In this document: positions 1 to 7,807 of the stretch, piece after piece | Position numbering within the stretch: position 1 is the stretch's first letter | Layout: every line of letters starts with the position of its first letter | Assembly: GCA_037442205.1 (NCBI GenBank) | Contig: JBBIQS010000116.1 | Span: forward strand, 1 to 21,943 | From: JBBIQS01 sp037442205 | GTDB taxonomy: Bacteria > Myxococcota > Myxococcia > Myxococcales > UBA5297 | Reading direction: 5' to 3' | DNA length: 21,943 nucleotides | The notes under the pieces: generated by a model | What the model was told of the DNA's origin: nothing | What the model saw: the letters and a program-made list of their open reading frames with translations, nothing else | Database searches by the model: none | Position numbers and translations under genes: made by a program

Positions 1-72
1 CTCAGACGGCCTGGCGACGATGACTTCGAGCTCAGCGCGCTGCTTCGGAGACACCTTCACGGGCTTCATCAT
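1..72 (-). CDS. Probable IS630-family transposase, N-terminal fragment (cut by window edge)
   Basis: Only the first 24 codons are in the window; the gene continues to the left. The peptide begins MMKPVKVSPKQRAEL and runs on through a short charged helix to VARPSE. This matches the usual opening of IS630-type transposases, in which a 'T/S-x-x-x-R-x-E-L' helix precedes the helix-turn-helix DNA-binding region. The start is one of two adjacent ATG codons, with an AGGGGA purine stretch about 13 bases upstream. No terminal inverted repeat or TA target duplication is obvious in the short stretch before the start. The family call rests on very few residues and could be wrong; another helix-turn-helix protein is possible. 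Confidence 0.45.
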   Translation of the reverse strand, partial: MMKPVKVSPKQRAELEVIVARPSE

Positions 73-88
73 GCCCGATAGACGTCCC

Positions 89-604
89 CTAGGCCTCGTT
101 GATTCTATCTAGACGGCGGTGCACTAGGGCCTCGCGGGCGCTCCCATCGGCGCCGCTGAGCTGCATTGCCTTGGTGCCCGAGGCGGTGGTGAAGACGAGC
201 GCGGGCCCGACCTGCAAAAAGGGCAGGTATTCGGTCGTGCGGACGTCCCACACCGGCTGAACGACCCTGATCGCTTCGTGGACTTCCTCTTTGCAGGCGC
301 AGCACCAGAGGAAGCCGCAGCCGGTGCTCGACACCTCGCGCTCGTAAGTTCGGGTGCCGTTGGTGTAATGGATCGTCGCGTCGGTGCGCACGGTCCGGCC
401 GACGAGTTTCTGGGCGAGATCCTCGGCGCGGGTCTTCAACGTCAGCCGATCGCCGACTCGGAACTTCAACGAGGACGGTTTGGCCGGCTGGCTACCGTTG
501 TAGGTGACGGTCACGGTCTGCACGTCCGCCCGCGCGCCCGCGGAGAGGCACAGGGTGGCTGCGGCGATGGGGAAGAGCTGGCGAAGGGGAGTGTGCCGAA
601 GCAT
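89..604 (-). CDS. Secreted hypothetical protein with a cysteine cluster
   Basis: The 171-residue product starts with a typical Sec signal peptide: a basic MLRHTPLRQ stretch, a hydrophobic core, and an ARA-D cleavage site near residue 26. This start was chosen over an upstream in-frame start because it puts the signal peptide at the N-terminus. The mature protein begins with a beta-rich stretch (QTVTVTYNGSQPAKP) and has a cysteine cluster in its middle (GCGFLWCCAC), which could form disulfides or bind metal. I do not recognise a family. The gene is divergent from the secreted amidase-like gene to its right. The two starts are 91 bp apart, so they share one promoter region and may be co-regulated. 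It ends 17 bp from the probable transposase start. Confidence 0.65.
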   Translation of the reverse strand: MLRHTPLRQLFPIAAATLCLSAGARADVQTVTVTYNGSQPAKPSSLKFRVGDRLTLKTRAEDLAQKLVGRTVRTDATIHYTNGTRTYEREVSSTGCGFLWCCACKEEVHEAIRVVQPVWDVRTTEYLPFLQVGPALVFTTASGTKAMQLSGADGSAREALVHRRLDRINEA

Positions 605-695
605 GAATGGTGCGAATAATCGGCGAGGGTTGATATCCGCGCAACAGCAATGAGCTGAAAACACGCTGCGCGCACCATCTGGAGGGAGATCCCTC

Positions 696-1337
696 ATGAA
701 GATTCGTTCGAGTTCCTTGCTCGCCGTTGCCGTTGCCAGCGCGGTGCTGATTCCTTCGGCTGCGTGGGCGGGGGCGTGCTCCGCGCCGCCCAACAACGAC
801 GCGGCTTCCACTGCTTGGGCGAACAAACTCATCGATGCGATCGCCGAGGAACCGGTGTGCAGCAATTACCAGCCTCAGGCGACGAGCCTGGATCGCGGCG
901 CGTGCAACATCTTCGCGGGGCGAGTGCTGGAGCGGGTGTATGGGGTGAGGGATTTCATCGTCGATCCGCCAGATCCCTCGAAGAAGTTCTACACCGCCAA
1001 CGAGATCGCGACCTTGTTGTCGGCGGGACTGGCGCCGAAGTGGTCGCGCCTCGGGGTCGCGAGCGATCAGCCGACCCTGGTCAGTGCCAAGAACCAGGCC
1101 GACGCCGGCCGATTGGTGCTCGCGGTTTGGAGGAATCCCGATCCGAAGAAGCCGGGCCACGTGGCGCTGGTCGGGCCGGGGCCGCTGGCGGCGTCTGGCT
1201 CGTGGGGGCTCAAGACCCCCAACTCCTCCCAATTCAAGCTCGATGACCCTGCCGCCGACTATCTGAGCAAGCCGCTCGCCTGCGCCTTCAAGAAGGAGGT
1301 CGCGGCGGCCGTGGAACTGTGGGTTCGGATGCCGTGA
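696..1337 (+). CDS. Secreted protein resembling a papain-fold (NlpC/P60- or CHAP-like) amidase
   Basis: The 213-residue product has a clear signal peptide (basic MKIRSSS, hydrophobic core, AWA-GA cleavage near residue 25). A strong ribosome-binding site, GGAGGGAG, lies seven bases before the ATG. Two motifs suggest a papain-like amidase: a cysteine at the start of a helix (GACNIFAGRVL, Cys70) and a histidine in a beta strand (KPGHVALVGPG, His155), followed by a SWG and TPNSSQ segment. In NlpC/P60, CHAP and Tae-type amidases such a Cys-His pair cleaves peptidoglycan peptides. The similarity here is by motif order only, so the activity is inferred. A role in cell-wall turnover or as a secreted effector is possible. 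It converges on the E2-like gene, with only 12 bp between their ends. Confidence 0.65.
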   Translation: MKIRSSSLLAVAVASAVLIPSAAWAGACSAPPNNDAASTAWANKLIDAIAEEPVCSNYQPQATSLDRGACNIFAGRVLERVYGVRDFIVDPPDPSKKFYTANEIATLLSAGLAPKWSRLGVASDQPTLVSAKNQADAGRLVLAVWRNPDPKKPGHVALVGPGPLAASGSWGLKTPNSSQFKLDDPAADYLSKPLACAFKKEVAAAVELWVRMP

Positions 1338-1349
1338 CCGTCGTTCCGC

Positions 1350-1844
1350 CTACGCCCGGGCCGACCGGATGCTCGCCTCGTCCGGGATGTCGAGCGCGAG
1401 GTCGATCTTCTGGATGGGAAGTCGGTCCACGTTCTCATCGGCCCAGCGTGCGGCGACGCCGTTGAGCGGGCTCTTGGTGTTGTAGCTCTGGAAAGTGATC
1501 ATCTCGCCGATGCGGACGATGAGCGAGGCCAGGGACTCCCCGGCGCTCCAGTGATCGCCAATGCAGACCGCATGGGGCGCGATGTTCGGATGGAACACCG
1601 GCGTCAGCATCCGGCACTGGGGCGCCTGGCGCGGGTATCCCAGCGTCAGGAAGACCTCCACCAGGTGGCTGTCCTTCTCCACCACCTCGCCGCTCTGCAT
1701 CACCAGCCCGCGAACATTGAACTCGATGCGGTAGCGCTCGGGCGGATCGCCGAGAACTTCCTTGATGGCGATGTGGGGATGGCGTTCGAAGCTGCTGGTC
1801 ACCAGGCGGTGGTCGGCCAGAAGTCTCTTGATCCGCACGCTCAT
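1350..1844 (-). CDS. Bacterial ubiquitin-conjugating enzyme (E2/UBC-fold) homologue
   Basis: The 164-residue product has the landmarks of the E2 fold in order: an N-terminal helix, beta strands ending in a YPRQAP turn (compare YPFKPP in eukaryotic E2s), the segment PVFHPNI with the HPN triplet at residues 85-87, the expected catalytic cysteine at residue 94 (AVCIGDHW), and a following helix (SLIVRIGEMI). E2 proteins carry a ubiquitin-like protein as a thioester on that cysteine. In bacteria they usually sit with E1-like, JAB-peptidase and ubiquitin-like genes, none of which is seen nearby. The ATG overlaps the stop of the upstream protease remnant (ATGA), and a GAGGAGGGG ribosome-binding site lies inside that gene, so the two were probably translated together. 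The fold call is fairly secure; the substrate is unknown. Confidence 0.75.
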   Translation of the reverse strand: MSVRIKRLLADHRLVTSSFERHPHIAIKEVLGDPPERYRIEFNVRGLVMQSGEVVEKDSHLVEVFLTLGYPRQAPQCRMLTPVFHPNIAPHAVCIGDHWSAGESLASLIVRIGEMITFQSYNTKSPLNGVAARWADENVDRLPIQKIDLALDIPDEASIRSARA

Positions 1845-2243
1845 GGCTTCCCCTCCTCGGTTGCTGCCTGCAGCGACGACGCCCAGGCCGACACCTTCTC
1901 CGATTCCGCCAATTTGAGCAGCTCCTCGATGCCGATGGCGAACCCCAGCCCCTCGGAGACCGTCTTCAGCCCGGCCTGCCCAGGTGTTGACGCCGATCAG
2001 CTCGCCGCGCTCGGTGTACAGCCCGCCGCCGCTGTGGCCGGGGTTCACCGCGGCCTGCACCTGGATCACCCGCAGCGAGCGGCCGCCGGCCGGCAGCGAG
2101 CGCAGGCTGGAGATGGCCCCGGCGGTGTAGGTCCACTGGAAGCCGAGCGGATTGCCCACCGCGAACACCGGATCCCCGACCCGGGGCTCGACCCCGCGGA
2201 GGCGCTCCCCGAGGCAACGGCTTCTTCTGAAGGAGTCGTTCCC
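1841..2243 (-). pseudogene. Trypsin-like (HtrA/DegP-type) serine protease, truncated and frameshifted
   Basis: The reading frame opens after a TGA at 2244-2246 and shows the second half of a chymotrypsin-fold protease: GDPVFAVGNPLGFQW, then QAAVNPGHSGGGLY with the catalytic serine motif GHSGGG, then GELIGVNTWAG. The usual continuation (KTVSEGLGFAIGIEELLKL) is in another frame, so one extra base lies near 1967-1985. After the shift the frame ends in a TGA that overlaps the ATG of the E2-like gene. The N-terminal half, with the catalytic His and Asp, is not recognisable in any frame upstream. The gene is therefore a remnant, unless sequencing errors broke it. The retained overlap with the E2-like gene suggests that the two once worked together. 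Confidence 0.7.
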
Positions 2244-2343
2244 TCAATTCTGGGCAGCTCGCGCCGCTCCTCAGCGCGCGATCGATGCGCGCGACCCCTT
2301 CGCGCTATCATAATAGGTCGTCGCATCGAGCACCGGAGGTTGC

Positions 2344-2754
2344 GTGAAGCCCTGCCGCGAGTGTCAGCGCGAGATCTCGGAGCAGGCGGTGGCGTGCCCC
2401 GGTTGTGGGGCGCCGTTCCCGGCGCGGGAGAAGTTCGACGGCTTCGGGTTCGAGTACAAGTCGCGAGCGACGGTGCTCGGGCTCCCGCTCCTGCACGTCT
2501 CCTTCAAGTACCGGCCCAACCGAACCCCGGTGCCGGCCCGCGGGGTGATCGCGATCGGGCAGTTCGCCGCCGGCATCTTCACCATTTCGCAGTTCGGGAT
2601 CGGGGTGGTGAGCATCAGCCAGTTCACCATCGCCGGCTGGGCGCTCGCGCAGTTCGCGGTGGCGTGGTCGCTCGTCGCGCAGATCGGGCTCTACGTGCAC
2701 GAGGGGCACGGCCAGATGGTGCGCGGCGTGTGGGAGTTGCTGGGGATGAAGTAG
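2344..2754 (+). CDS. Zinc-ribbon protein with hydrophobic decapeptide repeats
   Basis: The 136-residue product starts at GTG, three bases after a perfect GGAGGT ribosome-binding site (2335-2340). The N-terminus is a two-CxxC zinc ribbon with cysteines at residues 4, 7, 18 and 21. A linker of about 45 residues leads to five consecutive ten-residue repeats (about 68-117), each with glutamine at the same place (Q73, Q83, Q93, Q103, Q113) and mostly followed by phenylalanine, for example IFTISQFGIG and VVSISQFTIA. The repeat block could be a membrane segment or, given its strict ten-residue period, a small beta-solenoid. The C-terminus is short and amphipathic. The role is unknown; sensing or membrane anchoring is a guess. 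It stands alone, divergent from the protease remnant. Confidence 0.75.
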   Translation: MKPCRECQREISEQAVACPGCGAPFPAREKFDGFGFEYKSRATVLGLPLLHVSFKYRPNRTPVPARGVIAIGQFAAGIFTISQFGIGVVSISQFTIAGWALAQFAVAWSLVAQIGLYVHEGHGQMVRGVWELLGMK

Positions 2755-2781
2755 TTGGCCGTCGCTCGCCCGCTTCCCGTC

Positions 2782-2787
2782 TATATA
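2782..2787 (+). promoter_or_regulatory. Possible -10 element (TATATA) for the GrpB-family gene
   Basis: TATATA stands out in an otherwise GC-rich 107-bp gap and lies 74 bases before the GTG start. No good -35 box is seen at the usual distance; TTGGCC at 2755-2760 is too far away. The call is weak. Confidence 0.25.
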
Positions 2788-2861
2788 AAGGTGGGTCTCA
2801 ACCGGGAAATCCGGCATCCGACCCGTTCTGCTCCGCGATCGCGTGTCACTTAGGAGGCGTC

Positions 2862-3329
2862 GTGTTCCGAATTGCCGCAATCGACCAGGCAGTCCTCCGG
2901 CGGGAGTGTGATCGCGCTCTCGCGCTCGTGCGTGCCGCCGTCCCCCAGGCCGAAGTCCGCGAGGTGGGCAGCACCGCCATCCCAGGCGTCCTGGGCAAGC
3001 AGGACATCGACCTGTTGGTGCGCGTACCCGAACACCAGTTCGAGGCGACCCGCGCTTCGCTCGATGCCGCCTTCTCGAGGAACCCTAACCAGATCTCGAA
3101 TGCGCGATATCAGGGCTACGCGGTACTGTCCGAGCTCGATGTCGCCATCCAGCTGACGATCAACGGCTGCGAGTACGACAGCTTCGTGCAGTTCCTTGAT
3201 GCTCTGCGGGCGGAACCGGAGTTGATCGAGCGATACAACGCCTTGAAGCGCTCGTGGGACGGCCGCCCGATGAGCGAGTACAGAGCGGCGAAGGCCGCCT
3301 TCATCGACGAGGTACTGCACGCCCGGTAG
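2862..3329 (+). CDS. GrpB/UPF0157-family protein (nucleotidyltransferase fold)
   Basis: The 155-residue product starts at GTG with an AGGAGG ribosome-binding site four bases before it. The family signature is EVREVGSTAIPGV followed by GKQDIDLLVRV (residues about 31-54). These correspond to the glycine-serine motif and the acidic strand of the nucleotidyltransferase fold. The C-terminus carries the usual family ending, with YNALKRSW and YRAAKAAFIDEVL. GrpB-like proteins are widespread, but their reaction is not established; they are related by fold to enzymes that transfer nucleotides. The length agrees with, or is slightly below, the usual size for the family. It looks like a single-gene unit and converges on the long glycine-rich gene. 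Confidence 0.8.
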   Translation: MFRIAAIDQAVLRRECDRALALVRAAVPQAEVREVGSTAIPGVLGKQDIDLLVRVPEHQFEATRASLDAAFSRNPNQISNARYQGYAVLSELDVAIQLTINGCEYDSFVQFLDALRAEPELIERYNALKRSWDGRPMSEYRAAKAAFIDEVLHAR

Positions 3330-3421
3330 CGGCCCTCGGATCACAAGCGCAAGCTCGGGGCGGGATCGACCGCGCGCCCCTTGATGCGCCTGCAGCGCGA
3401 CCTCGTCGCCTTCGGAACCAG

Positions 3422-3452
3422 CGAGGGGCCCCGGTTTCCCGGAGCCCCCTCG
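3422..3452. terminator. Possible hairpin between convergent genes
   Basis: CGAGGGG pairs with CCCCCTCG with one bulge, and an inner CCGG-TTT-CCGG extends the stem. It lies between the converging GrpB-family and glycine-rich genes, where a two-way terminator would be expected. There is no T-tract, so intrinsic termination is doubtful. Confidence 0.25.
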
Positions 3453-3526
3453 ACGTTCTGCCGATCAATGTCTGCCTGCCGAGCTTCTCCGCGGCCCGAA
3501 TCCGGCGGCGCACGGCTCGACCGCGC

Positions 3527-5575
3527 TCAGTACGCGTAGTCCAAGCGAATCTGGGCGGTCTGGGGAAGCACGCTGGTGACGCTGAGCGAGGCCCCGGCGA
3601 TTCCCACCAGCACCCCGGCGCCGCTCCCCGCGCCCATGACCACCGCCTGCGGGGTGGCGTTGGCGCTGGCCGGCCGGGAGAGGACTACCCGGCCCGCGCC
3701 TCCCGCCCCGCCGCCGCTGCCGGGATTGCAGCCCCCGGCAGCGAAGCTGTTGAACGAGAATCGGCCGCCCGCCCCCGGCGCCGCCGTCAGGCGGCCGCCC
3801 AACACAGTGGCGTCGGTCTCCACGTGCACCGTTCCCCCGCCGCCGCCGCCTCCGCCGCCGATGGGCTGATAGTTGGCGAGGGGGCTGTTCGCGACGTAGC
3901 CATCGGCGCCGGCCGCGCCATCGGCCGCGATCTGACCTGCGATCACGATGTTGCGGGCGGCGATGAAGACGATTCCCCCTCCGGCGCCTCCGGGGGCACC
4001 GTCGCGCCCGTTGCCGCTGTGCGATCCCGACGCGCCGCCGCCTCCGCCCATCAGCAGGAACGCGTCCGCCACGCCCGCCCCGGCTCCGCCCAGGCTCTCG
4101 ATGCCGCCGCAGGCGCAGCCGGTGATGTTCGGGGTCAGCCCCGACGCCGCTCCACCGCCTCCGCCGCCGGCCGCGGTCCCGCATCCGGCTCCTCCGCCGA
4201 CGCCGTTCGGGTATCCCGACGTGGCCGCGGACCGGATCGTTCCCGGGCCGCTCTGCCCTTCTCCTGCCTGGTTGAAGGCGTAGTCCAAGGTCGAGGGGCC
4301 AGCAATCCCGCCCCGGAAGCCGATGCCGCTGGCGCTGATGGTTCCATAGACGGTGACCGTGCCGCTGGCCGCGAAGGCCACGATCCCTCCGGTGCTCCCG
4401 TCCCACGGGCTGGCGGTGAGGGTGGCGGCGACGGGGACGGTGACGTCGGTGTACTCCGGCACCCGCAGCACCACCGCTCCCGCGGCGAAGGCGTTGCGCA
4501 GCGGCTCGGCGAAGGCCAGCGAAGTGCCGGCGGGGCTGGCGCTCAGCCGGTGTACCTCCCAAGTACCGGGCATTCCGCCCTGCACCTGGACCACCAGCAC
4601 CAGCTGCCCCTGGGCGAAGTTGGCGATCGCGGCCACCTGCACCGAGTTGGCTCCGGGGGCAGCGGCGGCGGTGAGCTTGGTGCGCGCGTTGTCGATGGTG
4701 AACGAGCCGGTGATCGACGGGGAGCCGTCGCGCCCGGTGCCGTAGCCGACCGGGGGCGTCTGGACGATGACCGGGACCGAGCGCCAGCTGGCTCCGGCGT
4801 CGTAGCTGGCCCAGGCGTTGGTGAACAGCTGGGCGGGGGCCGCCGCCAGCGCCACCGTCTTCGTGTCGCCGGGGTTGAGCAGCGCGCTGGCGCTGCCCTT
4901 GTTGGCCACGATGGTGTTGGCGGGCGGGAAGGCGGCGAGATCGGTCTTGGTGGCGAACTTCGCGTCGGCGTCGGTGTGCGTGTAGTACGAGGCGAGATCG
5001 GTCTTGGCGGCGTAGCGCGCGTCGGCGTCGGTCTTCGAGTAGAAGGGCAGGTTGTCGGTGGGGCCGACGAAGTGGCCGGTGGAGTCGACCACCGAGGTGC
5101 TGCCCACCGACAGCGACGAGACGGTGCACTGTCCCGACGAGGAGAACACCGTGTTGCCTCCCACCGAGATGCTGGTGGCGTTCACCGCGCCTCCTGAGAC
5201 TCCGCCGGAGGTCGCGCAGGCCAGCGCGTAGGGGACCGAGCCGATGCGCTGGCGCGGGGAGAGGGCGGCGCCGGAGACGCCCAGCTCGAGGTACAGGTCC
5301 CGACCGTCGAAGATCTTGGGGTCGAGCGCGGTCGCCGAGCCCAGGAAGGTGGCGTAGTAGCCGTCGCTGAGCGCCAGCGACTGGGTTTCGGTCCAGATCG
5401 CCGACCCTCCGGTGGGATCGGCGAAGAGGGAGAAGGTCACCGACACCGTTCCCGCCTCCGGGGAGCCGTCCGACTTGAGCAGGCGGCCTTGGTAGCCGAC
5501 CTTGGCCGGGGCTTGCCCGAAGGCGAGCGCGGGGAAGCTGATGGCGAGCATCAGCGCGAGGGTGCGAAGCGGCAT
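3527..5575 (-). CDS. Large secreted glycine-rich protein with a tail-fibre-like segment
   Basis: The 682-residue product has a signal peptide (cleavage near AFG-QA, residue 20) and an AAGGAG ribosome-binding site seven bases before the ATG. The first part (VGYQGRLL to RIGSVPYALA, residues about 27-120) resembles the conserved N-terminal region of secreted proteins common in myxobacteria. Residues about 175-215 hold short repeats (KTDADARYAAKTDL, then HTDADAKFATKTDL) like those of phage tail fibres and trimeric coiled surface proteins. The last 250 residues are very rich in glycine and alanine, including a run of ten glycines, mixed with short strands such as GIVFIAARNIVI that recur as in beta-helix proteins. 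A surface or matrix role is likely, but no enzyme motif is seen. The family call is from general resemblance. Confidence 0.7.
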   Translation of the reverse strand: MPLRTLALMLAISFPALAFGQAPAKVGYQGRLLKSDGSPEAGTVSVTFSLFADPTGGSAIWTETQSLALSDGYYATFLGSATALDPKIFDGRDLYLELGVSGAALSPRQRIGSVPYALACATSGGVSGGAVNATSISVGGNTVFSSSGQCTVSSLSVGSTSVVDSTGHFVGPTDNLPFYSKTDADARYAAKTDLASYYTHTDADAKFATKTDLAAFPPANTIVANKGSASALLNPGDTKTVALAAAPAQLFTNAWASYDAGASWRSVPVIVQTPPVGYGTGRDGSPSITGSFTIDNARTKLTAAAAPGANSVQVAAIANFAQGQLVLVVQVQGGMPGTWEVHRLSASPAGTSLAFAEPLRNAFAAGAVVLRVPEYTDVTVPVAATLTASPWDGSTGGIVAFAASGTVTVYGTISASGIGFRGGIAGPSTLDYAFNQAGEGQSGPGTIRSAATSGYPNGVGGGAGCGTAAGGGGGGAASGLTPNITGCACGGIESLGGAGAGVADAFLLMGGGGGASGSHSGNGRDGAPGGAGGGIVFIAARNIVIAGQIAADGAAGADGYVANSPLANYQPIGGGGGGGGGTVHVETDATVLGGRLTAAPGAGGRFSFNSFAAGGCNPGSGGGAGGAGRVVLSRPASANATPQAVVMGAGSGAGVLVGIAGASLSVTSVLPQTAQIRLDYAY

Positions 5576-5600
5576 GGGAGGACTCCTTGGAAGGTTTCCC

Positions 5601-5634
5601 GGTTCGGACGCGACTTGCCGAGCCTATCCGAACC
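5601..5634. repeat. Inverted repeat upstream of the glycine-rich gene
   Basis: GGTTCGGA (5601-5608) and TCCGAACC (5627-5634) are perfect 8-bp inverted arms separated by 18 bp. They lie 26-59 bases before the ATG of the minus-strand glycine-rich gene. This could be an operator or a 5'-leader hairpin; chance cannot be excluded. Confidence 0.35.
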
Positions 5635-5691
5635 TCTTGGGGCGAGGGGAGCGGGGCCGCGCTATCGTCGCCGGGCCCCAGCGACAGCGAA

Positions 5692-7478
5692 TCAGGGCAC
5701 CAACTCGGCGGCCACGTTGACGTTCAGCACCTTGCCCTCGCGCAGGATGGCGAGATGGACCTGTTCGCCGGGCAGCGCATCGGCCAGGACCGGCGACAGA
5801 TGTGGGAGCACCCGGCGCGCGTCCATGCCGTTGATCGACTTGACTACCTCGCCGACCCTGAGTCCCGACCGGGCGGCCGGTCCATCGACGTCCATTGACT
5901 GCACCACCACGTCCTCGCCCTTGGGGCTCAGCGAAAAGCCAAAGGTGGTCGTGCTCGGACGGTCCCTGAACGGCACCTGCTGCGACAGCCAGAGGCGGGG
6001 AGTGGCCATGTCGACGCTGACCCGGAAGTGGCGCAGCAGGCCGACGCCGACGTTTCCCTGTTTGCCGAGCGAGGTACCCTTGGCCGAGGTCTCGTCGACG
6101 ATGCTCACCGGCGCGCGCGACCAGCGGAACGGGCCCACCGAGAAGTCCACATACGCCCGCCAGGCTCCGGCGATGCCGCTGCCGAACCGCTCTCCCTTCG
6201 GATCGTACCAGCGCTTCTCCTGCTCCGCGGTCACCCAGCTCTTCTGGTTGGCGACCCGCTGCACCACGATCCCGCTGCCGTTGCCGGTGTCCAGGATGAA
6301 CTTGGCCGACTTGCCGTTGACCTCGACCGGGAGCATCAGGTCCTGGGCGTCGAGCTCCACCGGGATGGCCACGTCATCGGCCGAGGGGGAGAACGAGGAC
6401 ACCGGCGAGAAGGTGATCTTGCCGCCCTGGTAGTCCACCACGGTCACGAATCGGGAGAGGAAGTCGTAGCCGACGATTCCGCCGATCCCGGGGACGGTGG
6501 CGCCGAACTCGCCGCCGTCGAGATCCAGCGCCACGATCGTCTGCGGATCGACTCGGGCGCCTCCGATTTCCATGGCCGGAGCATGGACGAAGTAGACGCC
6601 GCTGAAGATTCCGGCTGCCATCGCCAGCGTTCCCTTCAGCGGGAGCCCGAGTTTCTTGGCCAGGGAGATGCTGATCACCGTGGCCGAGGCGCCGGTGTCG
6701 AGCAGGAAGATGCTGCGGATGTTCCCGAGAGTGACCGGGACCATGATCCATCGGCCCTGATAGAGCGAGAGGGGCAGGGTCACCGAGTCCAGTCCCTCGG
6801 GCAGATGCCAGTCCACGCGGCCGTGCATGGCCGGGAAGGGAGCGTCCTTGAAAGGTTCGACGCGTTCGAGCTCCCAGGTCAGCGCCTGTTGGAAGGAAGG
6901 GTCGCGGTAGACCAGCTTGCGAGGCAGGCGAACCCCGGACACCAGATCCCAATTCGCAAAGGTCGTCCGCGCCCAATCGCCGCCCTGCTCGATCGCCATT
7001 TCGGCGATCCAGCCTTCGCCGTCGAAGGTGATCTCGGCGGGGGCGCCGTCGGTGGGAACCCAGCGGACCCGGGGCCGCTTCTGCGCGTCATCGGGAAGGG
7101 CGGTCAGGGTGCCGCCGGCCTTGAGCCAGGCGCCGGAGAGAATGGCGTGGCCGGTGAGGGGAACGCGCGGGAGGACCCGGAAAGTTTCTTCAGCTGGCCG
7201 TTGGTATCCAGCTCGCTGACCTGGTTGCCCTCGACCACCACCGTGTCCTCGAGCGGGATCTCGGGCAGCACCAGGTGCTGGCGCCAGCGGGAGGCCGACA
7301 GCTCATCTTCGGTGGTGCCCGAGACGCCGTAGGCCTGGCCTTTCCAGAAGAGATGCACCGGGTGGTTGACCGCCAGCGCGGTTCCGACCTTCTTCTGGTA
7401 CCTGGCCACCGCGGGAGGCGGCGCGGAGGAGGCCGCGGACTGCAGGGAGACAATGAGGAGGAGGGCCGGGGAGAGCAT
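5692..7478 (-). pseudogene. Secreted retropepsin-like aspartyl protease with PDZ domain, single-base frameshift
   Basis: The N-terminal part (ATG at 7476-7478, signal peptide MLSPALLLIVSLQSAASSAP) reads to GQLKKLS near 7180. There the frame is lost, and it resumes one base away as RVLPRVPLTGHAIL. Adding one base restores an open frame of about 595 codons. The rest holds two retroviral-type aspartyl protease motifs, FLLDTGASATVIS (Asp codon at 6697-6699) and FILDTGNGSGIVV (Asp codon at 6289-6291), so two half-domains can form one active site. A C-terminal PDZ domain follows (GFSLSPKGEDVVV to the end, about 5940-5692). Such proteins are probably periplasmic proteases. Everything outside the one shift is well preserved, so a sequencing error or a very recent mutation is likely. 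If real, the shift inactivates the gene. Confidence 0.8.
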
Positions 7479-7807
7479 GGGCGTACATCGGAGCGTCCAC
7501 GGCCAGGCATGTCAAGCTGGCGGGACCATGAGACTCGTTCTGCATGCGCGGACCCGGCTCGGTGACGCGGGGATCGGCTCTGGCGGCAGGCTGTCCCCAT
7601 GGCCTGGCGGTGGCGGGCATGGGAAATCGGATCCCAGAGGCGATTTCTCAGGTCGCTCGCGGGCTCGTCAGGCAGGATGGGCGCTCTTGAAGCGAAGGCC
7701 AGGACTGTGATCAGGCAAGCCAGGTCTCTCGCTCACGGTTCCGCGGGCGGCAAACTGTTGCGCGCCGGGTCGGCCCTCGTGAACTAATGCCGCCAGACAG
7801 GAGCGCC
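7479..7807. other. Intergenic region with no recognised feature
   Basis: This 329-bp stretch separates the divergent aspartyl protease and HExxH genes and must carry their promoters. I see no RNA gene, convincing -35/-10 pair, repeat or terminator. Short open frames here have no ribosome-binding site or family resemblance. Confidence 0.5.

Noticed and set aside
1551..3329. A 592-codon plus-strand frame that ends with the GrpB-family gene
   Set aside because: Only the last 155 codons resemble a protein family. The upstream part is antisense to the E2-like gene and overlaps the zinc-ribbon gene in another frame. GTG at 2862 has its own AGGAGG site.
3254..5197. A 647-codon plus-strand open frame opposite the glycine-rich gene
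   Set aside because: Its product is low-complexity Gly/Arg/Ala sequence without a family. The minus-strand gene has a signal peptide, a good ribosome-binding site and recognisable segments.
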